NCBI RefSeq assembly: GCF_016743335.1
Contig: NZ_WCJE01000020.1
Span: forward strand, 1 to 40,181
Length of the DNA: 40,181 nucleotides
Direction of reading: 5' to 3'
Origin: Streptococcus suis
GTDB taxonomy: Bacteria > Bacillota > Bacilli > Lactobacillales > Streptococcaceae
Below the pieces are notes generated by a model that searched no databases, had not been told where the DNA came from, and saw nothing but the letters and a program-made list of their open reading frames with translations. Both the position numbers and the translations under genes were made by a program. Positions 18,174 to 26,959 of the stretch are shown here, in pieces; positions within the stretch are counted from its first letter, which is position 1; the number at the start of each line of letters is the position of its first letter.

Positions 18174-18539
18174 ATGACTGTTAAAATCAATACTAAAGAC
18201 GGCCAAATCGAATTGACTGATGACGTGATTGCCACAGTTGTTGGCGGTGCTACGACTGAGATTTTCGGTGTTGTTGGGATGGCTAGTAAGTCTGCGATCA
18301 AGGATAATTTTCAAGCACTTTTGAGAAAAGAAAATTATTCTAAAGGTGTTGTGATTAAGACCTTGGAAGATGGTCGCATTGCAGTCGATGTTTATACTGT
18401 GATGAGCTACGGTGTAAAAATCAGTGAAGTATCTCGCAACATCCAAGAACGCGTTAAGTTCAACTTGGAAAATCAACTAGGTATCTCTGTAGATGCCGTC
18501 AATGTCTTTATCCAAAATATCAAAGTCGTAGGAGAATAA
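18174..18539 (+). CDS. Asp23/Gls24 family envelope stress response protein
   Basis: 121-residue protein of the Asp23 (DUF322) family, recognised by the N-terminal IELTDDVIATVVGGATTEI block and the ISEVSRNIQERVKFNLENQL segment. Members sit at the cytoplasmic face of the membrane and respond to envelope stress, but the molecular role is unclear. It lies 2 bases before fakA. An Asp23-like gene next to the DAK-type kinase gene is a conserved firmicute pairing (YloU/YloV in Bacillus). Confidence 0.9.
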   Translation: MTVKINTKDGQIELTDDVIATVVGGATTEIFGVVGMASKSAIKDNFQALLRKENYSKGVVIKTLEDGRIAVDVYTVMSYGVKISEVSRNIQERVKFNLENQLGISVDAVNVFIQNIKVVGE

Positions 18540-18541
18540 TT

Positions 18542-20206
18542 GTGTCTAAAATTACAACTAGTTTATTTCAAGAAATGGTGCAGGCAGCATCAACTCGTCT
18601 AAATAAACAGGCCGAATATGTGAACTCACTCAATGTTTTCCCTGTTCCAGATGGGGATACTGGTACCAACATGGGGATGACTATTACCAATGGTGCTAAA
18701 GAAGTAGCAGATAAGTCTGCTTCTACTGTTGGAGAAGTTGCGCAAATTCTTTCTAAGGGCTTGTTGATGGGAGCTCGTGGAAACTCAGGTGTTATTACGT
18801 CGCAATTGTTCCGTGGTTTTGGTCAATCTGTTAAAGGCAAGGTTGAATTGGACGGTAAGGATTTGGCGCAAGCCTTTCAACATGGTGTAGAAGTGGCTTA
18901 TAAAGCCGTTATGAAGCCAGTTGAAGGTACAATTCTTACTGTTTCGCGTGGGGCAGCCACTGCCGCTTTGAAAAAGGCAGAAGAGACTGATGATGCGGTT
19001 GAGGTCATGCGTGCCACTCTTGACGGTGCTAATCGTGCTCTTAAGAAAACGCCAGAGATGCTTCCAGTATTGAAGGAAGTTGGTGTTGTCGATTCAGGTG
19101 GTCAAGGTCTGGTCTATATCTACGAAGGCTTCTTGTCAGCTTTGACGGGTGAGTATATTGCTTCGGAAGATTTTGAGGCGACACCTGCTGTTATGTCTGA
19201 AATGATCAATGCTGAGCACCACAAGTCAGTTGCAGGTCATGTAGCGACGGAAGATATTACCTTTGGTTACTGTACAGAAATCATGGTAGCTCTTCGCCAG
19301 GGTCCTACTTATGTCAAGGACTTTGATTATGAAGAATTCCGTGACTACCTTAACGACCTTGGGGATTCTCTCCTTGTGGTCAACGATGATGAAATCGTTA
19401 AAGTCCATGTCCATACAGAAGATCCAGGTTTGGTCATGCAAGCGGGTCTTCAATATGGTAGCTTGGTCAAGGTAAAAGTGGACAATATGCGTGAGCAACA
19501 TGAAGCTCAGGTTGAGAAAGAAGAAAGTTTCCAAAAACCGGCTGAACAAAAAGAGTATGCTATTATTGCGGTAGCTGCTGGGGAAGGTTTGACAGAAATC
19601 TTCAAATCACAAGGTGTTGACTATGTGATTTCAGGTGGTCAGACCATGAACCCATCAACAGAAGATTTTGTCAATGCTATTGAATTGGTCAATGCCCGCA
19701 ATGTCATCTTGTTGCCAAACAACAAAAATATCTTGATGGCTGCTCAGACGGCTGCTGAGGTTGCAGAAGTTGCGGTTAAGGTTGTGGAAACTAAGACCCT
19801 ACCACAAGGTTTTACTAGCTTGCTTGCTTTTGATCCAAGTCGTGATTTGGAAAGCAACTTTGAAGCGATGACGGCATCTCTCGCAGAGGTGAAAAGTGGT
19901 AGCGTGACAACTGCAGTCCGCGATACAACCATTGACGGTCTTGAAATCCATGAGAATGATAACCTTGGTATGGTTGATGGCAAGATTGTGGTTTCTAATC
20001 CAGATATAATGGAAACACTTGTCGCTACCTTTGAGAAAATGCTCGATGAAGATAGTGAAATCGTAACGATCTATATCGGTGAAGATGGTGATGAGGAACT
20101 CGCTCAAACTCTTGCTGAACAGCTAGAAGAACAATTTGAAGATGTTGAGGTTGAAATCCATCAAGGAAATCAACCAGTCTATCCATATCTTTTCAGCGTA
20201 GAATAA
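18542..20206 (+). CDS. fakA: Fatty acid kinase catalytic subunit FakA (DhaL/DegV-associated)
   Basis: 554-residue cytosolic kinase that phosphorylates FakB-bound fatty acids for phospholipid synthesis. The N-terminal DhaL-type nucleotide domain has NVFPVPDGDTGTNM (metal-binding D37 and D39) and GARGNSGVITSQ. A middle domain (about 225–320) and a C-terminal domain follow. GTG start at 18542. It shares an operon with the Asp23-like gene and ends in a strong terminator. Confidence 0.93.
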   Translation: MSKITTSLFQEMVQAASTRLNKQAEYVNSLNVFPVPDGDTGTNMGMTITNGAKEVADKSASTVGEVAQILSKGLLMGARGNSGVITSQLFRGFGQSVKGKVELDGKDLAQAFQHGVEVAYKAVMKPVEGTILTVSRGAATAALKKAEETDDAVEVMRATLDGANRALKKTPEMLPVLKEVGVVDSGGQGLVYIYEGFLSALTGEYIASEDFEATPAVMSEMINAEHHKSVAGHVATEDITFGYCTEIMVALRQGPTYVKDFDYEEFRDYLNDLGDSLLVVNDDEIVKVHVHTEDPGLVMQAGLQYGSLVKVKVDNMREQHEAQVEKEESFQKPAEQKEYAIIAVAAGEGLTEIFKSQGVDYVISGGQTMNPSTEDFVNAIELVNARNVILLPNNKNILMAAQTAAEVAEVAVKVVETKTLPQGFTSLLAFDPSRDLESNFEAMTASLAEVKSGSVTTAVRDTTIDGLEIHENDNLGMVDGKIVVSNPDIMETLVATFEKMLDEDSEIVTIYIGEDGDEELAQTLAEQLEEQFEDVEVEIHQGNQPVYPYLFSVE

Positions 20207-20208
20207 AC

Positions 20209-20238
20209 AAAATCGCAGGCTCTGGCTTGCGATTTTTT
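20209..20238 (+). terminator. Terminator of fakA
   Basis: Stem AAAATCGCA/TGCGATTTT around a GGCTCTGGCT loop, followed by T residues. Confidence 0.88.
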
Positions 20239-20270
20239 CTGTCGACTTGTCTACAATTTCCAGTAGACCT

Positions 20271-20299
20271 ATGACAAACTACTGGGGCTATGGTATAAT
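20271..20299 (+). promoter_or_regulatory. Promoter of tsaE that predicts a leaderless transcript
   Basis: ATGACA (20271–20276), 17-bp spacer, TGG-TATAAT (20294–20299, extended -10). The tsaE ATG is at 20307, only 7 bases after the -10, which is where transcription would begin. No Shine-Dalgarno fits between. Confidence 0.8.
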
Positions 20300-20306
20300 T
20301 AAAGAC

Positions 20307-20747
20307 ATGTATAGTCAGAATGAAAATGAATTGATTGCCATTGGTGAGAGAATTGGAAAAGCCTGTAAGCCAAATCAAGTTCTAGTATTATCAGGGGATT
20401 TGGGTGCTGGGAAAACAACTCTGACCAAGGGTTTGGCCAAGGGTTTAAAAATTGAACAGATGATTAAGAGTCCTACTTATACGATTGTTCGAGAGTATGA
20501 GGGGACCATGCCACTCTATCACTTAGATGTTTATCGGATTGGTGATGACCCAGATTCCATTGACCTGGATGATTTTCTCTATGGTGGTGGTGTGACGGTT
20601 ATCGAATGGGGCGAATTGTTGGATGCCAGTCTTTTGGATGACTATTTGCTCATTCGTATAGAGAAAGAGGGAGATGGTCGACGATTGACAGTCGAATCTC
20701 ATGGGGCTCAAAGTAGCGATTTAGCGAAGGAGTTCCAAAATGTCTGA
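20307..20747 (+). CDS. tsaE: tRNA threonylcarbamoyladenosine biosynthesis ATPase TsaE
   Basis: 146-residue P-loop ATPase that supports TsaBCD/TsaD in making the t6A37 modification on ANN-decoding tRNAs. Walker A GDLGAGKTT is near residue 35, and SPTYTIVREYEG and YHLDVYRI are family signatures. Known streptococcal homologues start at the equivalent of MYSQNENEL, hence 20307; the frame is open further upstream, but that stretch is the promoter. It overlaps the GNAT gene by 8 bases. Confidence 0.93.
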   Translation: MYSQNENELIAIGERIGKACKPNQVLVLSGDLGAGKTTLTKGLAKGLKIEQMIKSPTYTIVREYEGTMPLYHLDVYRIGDDPDSIDLDDFLYGGGVTVIEWGELLDASLLDDYLLIRIEKEGDGRRLTVESHGAQSSDLAKEFQNV

Positions 20748-21267
20748 AAAAGAAGTGTATTTTAGTGAAGCTGAACCAGCTGATGCAGCAGCTTTTATTG
20801 ATTTTATGAATCAAGTTGCTAGAGAAACGGATTATCTGGTCATGGATGAGACTGGTTTTCGAGTTAGTGTTGATGAAATGGAGACCATCTTCGAAGCAGG
20901 AATCGAAAATCCTCGTGAATTGTGCCTGCTGGCTAAGGTTGGTTCGGAAGTCGTCGGCGCAATTTCTGTTAAGTCCTCTAAGCAGTTTCGCATTAGCCAT
21001 ATCGGAAATATTTTTATTGCAGTAAAAAAAGCCTATTGGGGTCACGGTCTAGGGACGATTTTACTGGAGGAAGTATTGCATTGGGCAGAGGAAATGGATG
21101 TATTGAAACGTTTGGAATTAACGGTTCAGGTTCGCAATCAGGCGGCAGTACATTTATACCAAAAATTAGGATTTATCATTGAGGGCACCCAAGTGAGAGG
21201 GGCTAGAACAGATGAAGGGGAATGGCTTGATCTTTATTATATGGGCAAGTTAATTGGTGAAGTATGA
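20740..21267 (+). CDS. GNAT family N-acetyltransferase
   Basis: 175-residue acetyltransferase; the acetyl-CoA-binding motif A is AYWGHGLGTILLEEVLHWAE and motif B is AVHLYQKLGFIIEGT, as in RimJ/RimL-like proteins. Substrate unknown. It starts inside the tsaE 3' end and its stop overlaps the next start (ATGA), so tsaE, this gene and the LCP gene are translationally linked. The same trio occurs in other streptococci. Confidence 0.9.
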   Translation: MSEKEVYFSEAEPADAAAFIDFMNQVARETDYLVMDETGFRVSVDEMETIFEAGIENPRELCLLAKVGSEVVGAISVKSSKQFRISHIGNIFIAVKKAYWGHGLGTILLEEVLHWAEEMDVLKRLELTVQVRNQAAVHLYQKLGFIIEGTQVRGARTDEGEWLDLYYMGKLIGEV

Positions 21268-22457
21268 CAATTGGAAAAAAAATATTCTTAATGTCTTTGG
21301 CTATTGTTGGTTTAACACTAGGTGCCGGCTTAATATATGGTGCCAGCTTGTTAAATTTTTCTACAGGTGCTATTTCAAAAACCTATAAGCAGCTAGATGG
21401 AGAAAATGAAATTACTCCTATTGATGCGACAGAGCCCCTAACCATCCTACTGATGGGGGTGGATATGGACCAAGCGACCCGCGGGGGAGATTGGGAGGGT
21501 GGCCGTAGTGATTCGATGATTTTGGTAACTGTTAATCCCAAGACTAAGGAAACCAATATGATGAGCTTGACTCGTGATATTATGGTTGAGATTGCAGAAG
21601 CGAACGGGGAGTCTTCAGGAACGGTTGAAAAACTAAATCATTCTTATAGCTACGGACAGGCACCGATGGCCATTGCCACGATCGAAAAGATGATGGATAT
21701 TAACATTGACCATTATATCGAAATAAATATGGATGGTCTGGTTGAGCTTGTTGATGCGGTTGGAGGTATTGAGATAAACAATACTCTTGGCTTCCCTATA
21801 TCCATTTCAGAACATGAGCCTGCCTACACCTCTATTGTCCAGCCGGGGCAACAGTTGGTAAATGGGGATCAGGCGCTGGTTTATGCTCGGATGCGCTATG
21901 ATGATCCTGAGGGGGATATCGGACGTCAGAGACGCCAACGAGAAGTTATCACGGCTATTATAAAAAAACTCCTCCAGTTAGATGGTTTGACCCAGTATAA
22001 GAAAATTCTGACCGCCATCTCCAATAATATGCGAACCAACATTGAGATTAGTCCTGCGACAATTCCAAGCCTCCTAGGTTATAAAGACTCGGTCTCTAAA
22101 TTGAATTCCTATCAGTTGCGCGGTGTGGACCAAATGGTTGATGAAATCTATTATCAATTACCAACCAGCGAACACCTATTGGAAATGCAAAATATTTTGA
22201 AAAAATCTATCGGCTTAGAAGAAAAAACCGACTTAGTCACAAACGTGAAGGTCTACGAAGGACAGATGGGATTGCCAAGTCCAATCAACGTTTATGATGT
22301 ATATACAAATCTTTTGTTGCTAGAAGCAAGTCCGTGGGCGGAACGCTTGGATCCAGAAATAGGGAATCCATCGGCTACTACGACTGTGACGACTGAAGAG
22401 CAGATAACCGATTTTTCAACAGAGCCAGTACTCGGTGATGAAAACGGGTCACAATAA
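21264..22457 (+). CDS. LytR-CpsA-Psr (LCP) family glycopolymer transferase, BrpA-like
   Basis: 397-residue protein with a short cytoplasmic N-terminus, one transmembrane helix (about 6–30) and an extracellular LCP domain. LLMGVDMDQATRGGDWEGGRSDSM and NPKTKETNMMSLTRDIMV contain the Asp and Arg residues that bind polyprenyl pyrophosphate, and YARMRYDDPEGDIGRQRRQ is the second Arg-rich motif. LCP enzymes attach wall polymers or capsule to peptidoglycan. The position after tsaE and the acetyltransferase matches brpA/psr in other streptococci. Confidence 0.9.
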   Translation: MTIGKKIFLMSLAIVGLTLGAGLIYGASLLNFSTGAISKTYKQLDGENEITPIDATEPLTILLMGVDMDQATRGGDWEGGRSDSMILVTVNPKTKETNMMSLTRDIMVEIAEANGESSGTVEKLNHSYSYGQAPMAIATIEKMMDINIDHYIEINMDGLVELVDAVGGIEINNTLGFPISISEHEPAYTSIVQPGQQLVNGDQALVYARMRYDDPEGDIGRQRRQREVITAIIKKLLQLDGLTQYKKILTAISNNMRTNIEISPATIPSLLGYKDSVSKLNSYQLRGVDQMVDEIYYQLPTSEHLLEMQNILKKSIGLEEKTDLVTNVKVYEGQMGLPSPINVYDVYTNLLLLEASPWAERLDPEIGNPSATTTVTTEEQITDFSTEPVLGDENGSQ

Positions 22458-22616
22458 TGTAGTCATTCAGTTTTTCTTTTATTATAGTCATTTGAATTAA
22501 CTTTGATACATCGTCACTTTCGGCTTGCCGTACTATAGTACAGCCTGCACCTCAGTTCCTTGTCTGAAAGCTAATTCATTCGACTATACTTTGACGAGCG
22601 AGTACTAAAAGCCTAT
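22458..22616. repeat. Degenerate copy of the TATAGTC-end MITE after the LCP gene
   Basis: The left end (TGTAGTCATTCAGTTT and on through cttttatta) closely matches the left end of the element at 8421, and the right end shares agtactaaaag followed by ctata. The interior differs and the right end lacks about ten bases, so this copy is shorter and probably inactive. It begins directly after the LCP stop codon. Confidence 0.6.
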
Positions 22617-22648
22617 AAAAATAGAGGTTGCAAACAACCTCTATTTTT
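22617..22648. terminator. Bidirectional terminator between the LCP gene and the convergent minus-strand genes
   Basis: Stem AAAATAGAGGTTG/CAACCTCTATTTT around loop CAAA, with T-runs on both sides of the symmetric structure. It serves the minus-strand gene ending at 22671 and probably also the LCP transcript. Confidence 0.87.
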
Positions 22649-22670
22649 ATATATTTGGAAATTTCCTATG

Positions 22671-22973
22671 TCAGGGAGTGCTATTCTCATTCTGGTATTT
22701 TTTGAGAATCTGTTGGATTTCTTCCAAGTTTCCTGCAATACTTTGCTGATAGACTCGAGTCTTATATTGTAAGTCAGAAGCCATTTCCTGCAAGGGTTCT
22801 TGAAAACTTTGGATAATGGCAAGTTGTTCCTGAATATTGTCCTTGCTCAGTTGAATATCTGATAGAAGTTGTTTGGTTTCCTGTACTTCTTTAGCGATTT
22901 TATCCCGATGCGTGACTGCAAGGAAGCTGGCGGTAGCGGCGCTTACGGCTAAAATGATATTACGAAGTTTCAT
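22671..22973 (-). CDS. Small membrane-anchored coiled-coil protein of unknown function
   Basis: 100 residues: an N-terminal hydrophobic segment (about 5–20, IILAVSAATASFLAV), then a long charged/Gln-rich helix with heptad character (about 25–95). This resembles YtxH-type small membrane proteins in layout, but I cannot assign a family firmly. It starts one base after the hit stop codon on the same strand, so it is the second gene of a hit operon. Confidence 0.8.
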   Translation of the reverse strand: MKLRNIILAVSAATASFLAVTHRDKIAKEVQETKQLLSDIQLSKDNIQEQLAIIQSFQEPLQEMASDLQYKTRVYQQSIAGNLEEIQQILKKYQNENSTP

Positions 22974-22974
22974 A

Positions 22975-23388
22975 TTATTCTCCTAGATAGAGCTCTTGTG
23001 CCAGTTGAGCCAGGGCTGGGAAGTCAGGGTCGTTGGCTTTAAATTGAATGCTCAATCCATCTTGATTGTTAAAGCGTGGTAAGAGATGGATGTGTGTATG
23101 AAAGACGGTTTGCCCAGCGGCCTCCTCGTTATTATTAACGATGTTTAGACCACTAGCTCCAAGTTTTTCTTTTAACTGACGAGCGATGGTTGGCACAACA
23201 GAAAAGAGTGTGGCTGCAGCTTCTTTATCCATATCAAGCACGTTTCGGTAGTGTTTTTTAGGGACAACCAATGTGTGTCCTTTTGTGACCTGAGTGATGT
23301 CTAAAAAGGCTAATACTTGGTCATCTTCGTAGACTTTTGAAGCTGGTATTTCTCCAGAGATAATTTTGCAAAAAATACAATCCGACAT
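22975..23388 (-). CDS. hit: HIT family nucleotide-binding protein
   Basis: 137-residue histidine-triad protein; the triad HTHIH is followed by LLPRF near residue 98, and CIFCKIISGEIPASKVYEDD is the usual N-terminus. The N-terminal CxxC may bind zinc. Members hydrolyse nucleoside phosphoramidates or adenylylated compounds. It is divergent from ecsAB, an arrangement shared with Bacillus (hit next to ecs). Confidence 0.93.
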   Translation of the reverse strand: MSDCIFCKIISGEIPASKVYEDDQVLAFLDITQVTKGHTLVVPKKHYRNVLDMDKEAAATLFSVVPTIARQLKEKLGASGLNIVNNNEEAAGQTVFHTHIHLLPRFNNQDGLSIQFKANDPDFPALAQLAQELYLGE

Positions 23389-23416
23389 AATGGCAACCTC
23401 TTTCTAGGATTTTTGT

Positions 23417-23429
23417 TATAATAATTATA
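23417..23429. promoter_or_regulatory. Overlapping divergent -10 boxes for hit and ecsA
   Basis: TATAAT on the plus strand (23417–23422) and TATAAT on the minus strand (complement of 23424–23429) lie back to back in the 62-base hit–ecsA spacer. Matching -35 boxes are not clear, so this is a tentative call. Confidence 0.45.
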
Positions 23430-23450
23430 TCAAATTGTAGGAAGAAATGT

Positions 23451-24185
23451 ATGTTAGAAGTAAAAAATGTAACTGGGGGATATGTCAATATCCCAGTTTT
23501 GAAAGATGTATCTTTTACCGTTGAGGATGGTCAATTAGTTGGTCTAATTGGTTTAAATGGTGCAGGGAAATCAACGACTATTAAGGAAATTATCGGTCTT
23601 TTGACACCTTATCAAGGACAGATTGCAATTGACGGCCTAACTTTGCTACAAGGGGCTGAAAATTATCGGAAGAAGATTGGGTTTATCCCTGAAACACCAA
23701 GTTTGTATGAGGAACTAACCCTCAAAGAGCACTTGGAAGTGGTAGCAATGGCCTATGATTTATCCTGGGAGCAAGCTTGGGGACGTGTTGAGCACTTGTT
23801 AAAACTGTTTCGCTTGGATGAGAAATTGGACTGGTTTCCTGTCAATTTTTCAAAGGGAATGAAGCAGAAGGTCATGATTATTTGTGCTTTTATGGTGGAG
23901 CCGAGTCTGTTGATTGTTGATGAGCCTTTTCTGGGATTAGACCCTGTGGCTATCTCTGATTTAATCGCTCTTTTGGAGGAAGAAAAATCTAAGGGCACTT
24001 CAATCCTCATGTCCACTCACGTTCTTGACTCAGCTGAGAAAATGTGCGACTCTTTTGTGATTTTACATCAGGGACAGGTCCGTGCAACTGGAAATTTGGA
24101 GGAGCTACAAAGCGCATTTGGTATGGATGGTGCAAGTCTGAATGAAATTTATCTGGCCTTGACGCAAGAAGGAGTGGCTGGATGA
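23451..24185 (+). CDS. ecsA: ABC transporter ATP-binding protein EcsA
   Basis: 244-residue ATPase with Walker A GLNGAGKST (about 34–42), Walker B LLIVDEPFLGLDP and switch His in MSTHVLDSAE. EcsAB affects protein secretion, competence and intramembrane proteolysis of pheromones in firmicutes; its transported substrate is not settled. RBS AGGAAG. Its stop overlaps the ecsB start. Confidence 0.92.
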   Translation: MLEVKNVTGGYVNIPVLKDVSFTVEDGQLVGLIGLNGAGKSTTIKEIIGLLTPYQGQIAIDGLTLLQGAENYRKKIGFIPETPSLYEELTLKEHLEVVAMAYDLSWEQAWGRVEHLLKLFRLDEKLDWFPVNFSKGMKQKVMIICAFMVEPSLLIVDEPFLGLDPVAISDLIALLEEEKSKGTSILMSTHVLDSAEKMCDSFVILHQGQVRATGNLEELQSAFGMDGASLNEIYLALTQEGVAG

Positions 24186-25222
24186 AAGAATTGTTTCAAC
24201 AACGCCGACTAGATTTTTTAAATCGTTGTTCCAAGTATCTGCGCTATGTTCTGAATGACCATTTTGTTTTGGTTCTCATGGTTTTACTAGGCTTTTTGAG
24301 TTTGCAATACCGTCAATTATTGTTGTCATTCCCTGAGAATCCGTTGCCGATTGTTTTTGTGGTTATTGCAATCAGTCTACTGGTACTAGTGTCCGGAAGA
24401 ATTGCGACTTATCTAGAAGAAGCTGATCAAATCTTCCTATTGACCAAGGAAAAAGACATTCTGCAAGGACTCGAGGGTGCAGCCAGACGCACGGTCTTGT
24501 TTTGGTCCTCTATACAGGTGGTGGTTCAGCTTGTTTTGTTACCAATCTATTTGAAACTGGGTTTACCGATGTGGATGATTGTAGCTGGTCTTCTTATTTT
24601 GTTGGTTTTAAAATGTCTTCTTGTCAAGCGCCAATTAGTGGCTTATCAGTCACAGGGAGTATTGGACTGGTCTAAGGCTATTCAAGATGAACAAAAAAGG
24701 AAACAGTCTATTTTACGTTTCTTTGCCTTGTTTACGACGGTTAAAGGCATCAGCACGACTGTTAAACCGAGAAGCTATCTCAATGGAATCTTGCGTCTTG
24801 TCAAGTCGAGACAGACTTGGTTTTATCTCTACTTACGGGCTTTTTTGCGTTCAGGAGACTACTTGGGCTTGACGATACGTCTACTGTTGTTGGCGATTTT
24901 GTCTCTATTTGCCATCGAAGAATCGTGGTTATCAATCGGCCTAGTTTTAGTCTTTCATTATTTGCTTGTCTTCCAGTTGTTGGGGCTTTACAAGCACTAT
25001 GATTATCAATATGTAACACAACTGTATCCTTTGGAGAAAGATTCCAAGAAAATCGGTCTTCAGAATTTGCTTAGAGTGATTTTATACAGTCTATTACTGG
25101 TAGAATTGGGCTTTGCTCTGCTATTTTCTAAAGAGAATACGATGGTAGTCGTCTTACTTCTCGTGGGGATTTTCTTGCATGAAATATATTTGCCTCTAAA
25201 ATTAAAAAAATTGATTGACTAA
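24182..25222 (+). CDS. ecsB: ABC transporter permease EcsB
   Basis: 346-residue membrane protein with clusters of hydrophobic segments at about 25–45, 55–75, 100–150, 220–260 and 290–335, separated by charged loops. The early RYVLNDHFVLVLMVLLGF and ATYLEEADQIFLL blocks are EcsB-like. It starts within the EcsA stop codon. In other species EcsAB helps with peptide pheromone processing or secretion; a link to SHP maturation here is possible but not shown. Confidence 0.9.
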   Translation: MKELFQQRRLDFLNRCSKYLRYVLNDHFVLVLMVLLGFLSLQYRQLLLSFPENPLPIVFVVIAISLLVLVSGRIATYLEEADQIFLLTKEKDILQGLEGAARRTVLFWSSIQVVVQLVLLPIYLKLGLPMWMIVAGLLILLVLKCLLVKRQLVAYQSQGVLDWSKAIQDEQKRKQSILRFFALFTTVKGISTTVKPRSYLNGILRLVKSRQTWFYLYLRAFLRSGDYLGLTIRLLLLAILSLFAIEESWLSIGLVLVFHYLLVFQLLGLYKHYDYQYVTQLYPLEKDSKKIGLQNLLRVILYSLLLVELGFALLFSKENTMVVVLLLVGIFLHEIYLPLKLKKLID

Positions 25223-25271
25223 ATAGACGAAAATTAGTAAAATAGTAAGGAATTTTTAAAGGAGGTAAGGC

Positions 25272-26066
25272 ATGCAGTTTGATACCAGTGGGCTACAGTT
25301 ACAGTCTATTGCAGGAAATAGTGGTAAAGCGTTTAAGGGCCTACGGTCAGACGGAACGCAAGTCTTTGTAAAGTATGAGATGCCTCCGATTGTTTCTGCA
25401 CTAGCTCGTGAGCAAATCACACCACCTGTTTTGTCTGCAAATCGGGAAGTGGGAATGGGCCATCGCGTAGAACAAGAGTGGTTAAATGGTCGTACTTTGG
25501 AGCGACAAGATATGACTAGCAAGCAGGTTCGACAGATTTTGGTACGTATGCATTACTCACGTATCCTGCTGAATCAAGCCTTGCAAATGAATTATACTTA
25601 TATGGAGCCTCAAGATTTGGTCTATCGTTGGCAAAAAGAGGCACCGACGAGATTGGGGCAAAATTCTTATCTACAATCTGTTTGTCAAGATTTATTGAAT
25701 AACCTTCCGAGTTTTCGTCAAGAAGTAGCAACCTTTGTTCATGGTGATCTACATCATAGCAATTGGGTAGAAACAACTTCTGGTTTTATTTATTTGACAG
25801 ATTGGGAGACAGCTTGTGTAGCTGATAGGATGGTCGATGTTGCCTATATCTTGACGCATTACATTCCTCGCCAATCTTGGGAGGAATGGCTTCGTGCTTA
25901 TGGTTACAAGTATAACAGCACAGTATTAAATAAGGTTTATTGGTATGGCCAGCTTGGCTATCTAAACCAAATAGCTAAGCATGTAGAAAGCTACAATGTT
26001 TTGGCTGCAAATAAAGAAATTTATGCTCTACGGCAATTCCGTCAGAGTTTCTATAAGGAAGTATGA
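25272..26066 (+). CDS. ccrZ: Choline/ethanolamine kinase-like protein, cell cycle regulator CcrZ
   Basis: 264-residue aminoglycoside/choline kinase-fold protein. The catalytic loop HGDLHHSNW (about 156–164) and metal motif LTDWETA are intact. In pneumococcus CcrZ links division with DnaA-driven replication initiation, and it lies directly upstream of trmB as here. RBS AAAGGAGG; its stop overlaps the trmB start by ATGA. Confidence 0.9.
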   Translation: MQFDTSGLQLQSIAGNSGKAFKGLRSDGTQVFVKYEMPPIVSALAREQITPPVLSANREVGMGHRVEQEWLNGRTLERQDMTSKQVRQILVRMHYSRILLNQALQMNYTYMEPQDLVYRWQKEAPTRLGQNSYLQSVCQDLLNNLPSFRQEVATFVHGDLHHSNWVETTSGFIYLTDWETACVADRMVDVAYILTHYIPRQSWEEWLRAYGYKYNSTVLNKVYWYGQLGYLNQIAKHVESYNVLAANKEIYALRQFRQSFYKEV

Positions 26067-26701
26067 GAGTTAGAAATCGTAAGGGAGCGAGTGAGCTTCT
26101 AGCAAACAATCCCCAGTATGTTATCTCCAATCCAGAGGAGTGTAAGGGGAAATGGGCAGAGATTTTTGGAAACAATAATCCTATCCACATAGAAGTTGGT
26201 TCTGGTAAAGGTCGCTTTGTCACTGGTATGGCTGCGCAAAATCCAGATATTAACTATATTGGTATTGATATTCAGATGACCGTGTTAAGCTATGCCTTGG
26301 ACCGTGTGCTTGAAGCTGGCTTACCAAATATAAAATTATTGCAGGTGGATGGTTCGAGTTTGACCAACTATTTTGCACCGGCAGAAATAGATCAGCTTTA
26401 TCTGAATTTTTCAGATCCATGGCCTAAGAAACGTCATGAGAAACGCCGTTTGACCTACAAGTCATTCTTGGATACCTACAAGGAAATCCTACCTGAGAAG
26501 GGAGAAATCCACTTCAAAACAGATAATCGTGGTCTGTTTGAGTATAGTCTGGCTAGTTTTTCTCAATATGGCATGGTCTTGAAGCAAGTTTGGCTAGATT
26601 TGCATGCGGATGGTTTGGAAGGTAACGTTATGACAGAGTATGAGGAGAAATTCTCAAACAAGGGTCAAATCATCTATCGTGTGGAAGCACAGTTTCAATA
26701 A
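26063..26701 (+). CDS. trmB: tRNA (guanine46-N7)-methyltransferase TrmB
   Basis: 212-residue SAM-dependent methyltransferase. The SAM-binding [22 protein letters not shown] and the [18 protein letters not shown] substrate-binding block are all present, followed by [14 protein letters not shown]. It is translationally coupled with ccrZ. Confidence 0.95.
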   Translation: MRVRNRKGASELLANNPQYVISNPEECKGKWAEIFGNNNPIHIEVGSGKGRFVTGMAAQNPDINYIGIDIQMTVLSYALDRVLEAGLPNIKLLQVDGSSLTNYFAPAEIDQLYLNFSDPWPKKRHEKRRLTYKSFLDTYKEILPEKGEIHFKTDNRGLFEYSLASFSQYGMVLKQVWLDLHADGLEGNVMTEYEEKFSNKGQIIYRVEAQFQ

Positions 26702-26724
26702 TTCCCTTAGTGGAAAATGAGGAG

Positions 26725-26745
26725 AGGTCTAACAGAGACCTTTTT
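26725..26745 (+). terminator. Terminator of ccrZ–trmB
   Basis: Stem AGGTCT/AGACCT with loop AACAG and five T; weaker flanking pairing of GGAAAA with TTTTCC extends it. Confidence 0.8.
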
Positions 26746-26747
26746 CC

Positions 26748-26776
26748 TTTACAAATAGGGATAGATATGATAGAAT
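26748..26776 (+). promoter_or_regulatory. Promoter of the rimP–nusA–infB operon
   Basis: TTTACA (26748–26753), spacer of 17 bp, TAGAAT (26771–26776). The transcript would carry a leader of about 175 bases before rimP. That leader contains the hairpin GGGTTGGC–GTCA–GTCAACCC at 26801–26820. Confidence 0.7.
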
Positions 26777-26959
26777 AGTGTAAGTGAATAATGAGAAAAG
26801 GGGTTGGCGTCAGTCAACCCTTTCCCTGTACACGGATTTCTGTATATAGAAATGAAGGATAGTACAAGGGAGTTTACTGTCAAAGGAAATAGAGAGTCCT
26901 GGATAGTGCGAACTATTTGAGTAATGTATTTCTAGCGACTGTAAAAATAGGAGGTGTTT

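Noticed and set aside
18033..18476. Minus-strand open frame opposite the Asp23-like gene
   Set aside because: It covers a terminator and promoter of the plus strand and has no recognisable protein features.
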